Source: Pseudoscleropodium purum
Lineage: Eukaryota; Streptophyta; Bryopsida; Hypnales; Brachytheciaceae
DNA: 64,000 nt
Direction: 5' to 3'
NCBI GenBank assembly: GCA_963969395.1
Contig: OZ017799.1
Location: 3,846,501 to 3,910,500, forward strand
Shown one piece after another: positions 63,735 through 64,000 of the stretch. Numbering within the stretch: position 1 is the first letter of the stretch; each line of letters opens with the position of its first letter. The position numbers were made by a program, and so were the translations under genes. The notes under the pieces were generated by a model. It saw only the letters and a list, made by a program, of their open reading frames with translations, was not told where the DNA came from and made no database searches.

Positions 63735-64000
63735 ATATCCATTCACTTTCTTGACAATTTCAATGCATTAATGCCCAAAGGGATAATGTGTCAATCCTTC
63801 ATTGGTGGGAACTTAAGTGCCAATAGATACATGTTAAAATGGTGATAGGTTGTTCATGAGACATTTTTGACCCCAATCTATGAAAGGTTTTGTAATTTCA
63901 GGGCAGCCTACTTAAAAAATTCACAGAAATTACAATTGTGATCGAAAAATTATAATTCCACTTGGATTAAATTTGTGAAACAAGCACACGAGTCTGAAAA
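63735..64000. repeat. Dispersed repeat R2, right copy (runs to the window edge)
   Basis: Direct-orientation counterpart of 53600-53885, with the same ordered blocks and about 70-75% identity by eye. Confidence 0.7.

Larger units (their letters stand above)
61175..64000. other. 3' flank of PheRS and AT-rich spacer
   Basis: Presumed 3' UTR followed by very AT-rich DNA. Apart from the minus-strand frame near 61.4 kb and the R2 repeat at the right edge, nothing recognisable is present. Confidence 0.6.

Overview
This is a stretch of land-plant nuclear DNA, most likely from a moss or another bryophyte; the species cannot be named from the sequence. The evidence is spliced genes with GT-AG introns, plant-specific families (extra-large G protein, DUF3511, chloroplast CBS protein, PQT3/RBBP6-type ubiquitin ligase) and long, very AT-rich spacers full of short decayed repeats. 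No prokaryotic operon, CRISPR array or rRNA gene is visible, and I found no convincing tRNA gene. All gene models were spliced by eye. In the complete models every intron phase matches and the summed exons give whole codons, which is good internal support.

Layout: (1) 152-1541, minus: 5' part of a chloroplast CBSX-type gene that runs off the left edge. (2) 1590-8700: AT-rich spacer with tandem repeats, a decayed reading frame of unknown identity (3392-3967), a GC-rich island and hairpin MITEs. (3) 10051-16138, plus: extra-large G-protein alpha subunit, nine coding exons, 1119 aa. (4) 16139-20531: spacer with a ~115-120 bp satellite. (5) 20532-20810, plus: single-exon DUF3511 gene. (6) 25221-33404, minus: 17-exon DWNN/zinc-knuckle/RING E3 ligase, 1072 aa. 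(7) 33405-41642: AT-rich spacer with a foldback element and TTAA-flanked elements. (8) 41643-45590, plus: RRM plus RanBP2 zinc-finger RNA-binding protein, 549 aa. (9) 46721-48593, minus: cytochrome P450 lacking its central third and its C-terminus. (10) 48594-55400: spacer with three copies of a hairpin MITE and some possible minus-strand exons. (11) 56197-61174, plus: cytosolic phenylalanyl-tRNA synthetase alpha subunit, 18 exons, 491 aa. (12) 61175-64000: AT-rich spacer.

The genes are unrelated housekeeping and signalling genes, not a cluster or operon: G-protein signalling, protein ubiquitination linked to RNA processing, RNA binding, translation, and energy sensing in the chloroplast. Telo-box-like AACCCTAA motifs lie upstream of the PheRS gene and the RNA-binding gene. 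The most interesting observations are the P450, whose extra intron appears to derive from a duplicated exon segment; two families of short TIR elements bounded by TTAA (one with piggyBac-like CCC ends); a large foldback element; and a relic reading frame. No unambiguous new biological system was seen.
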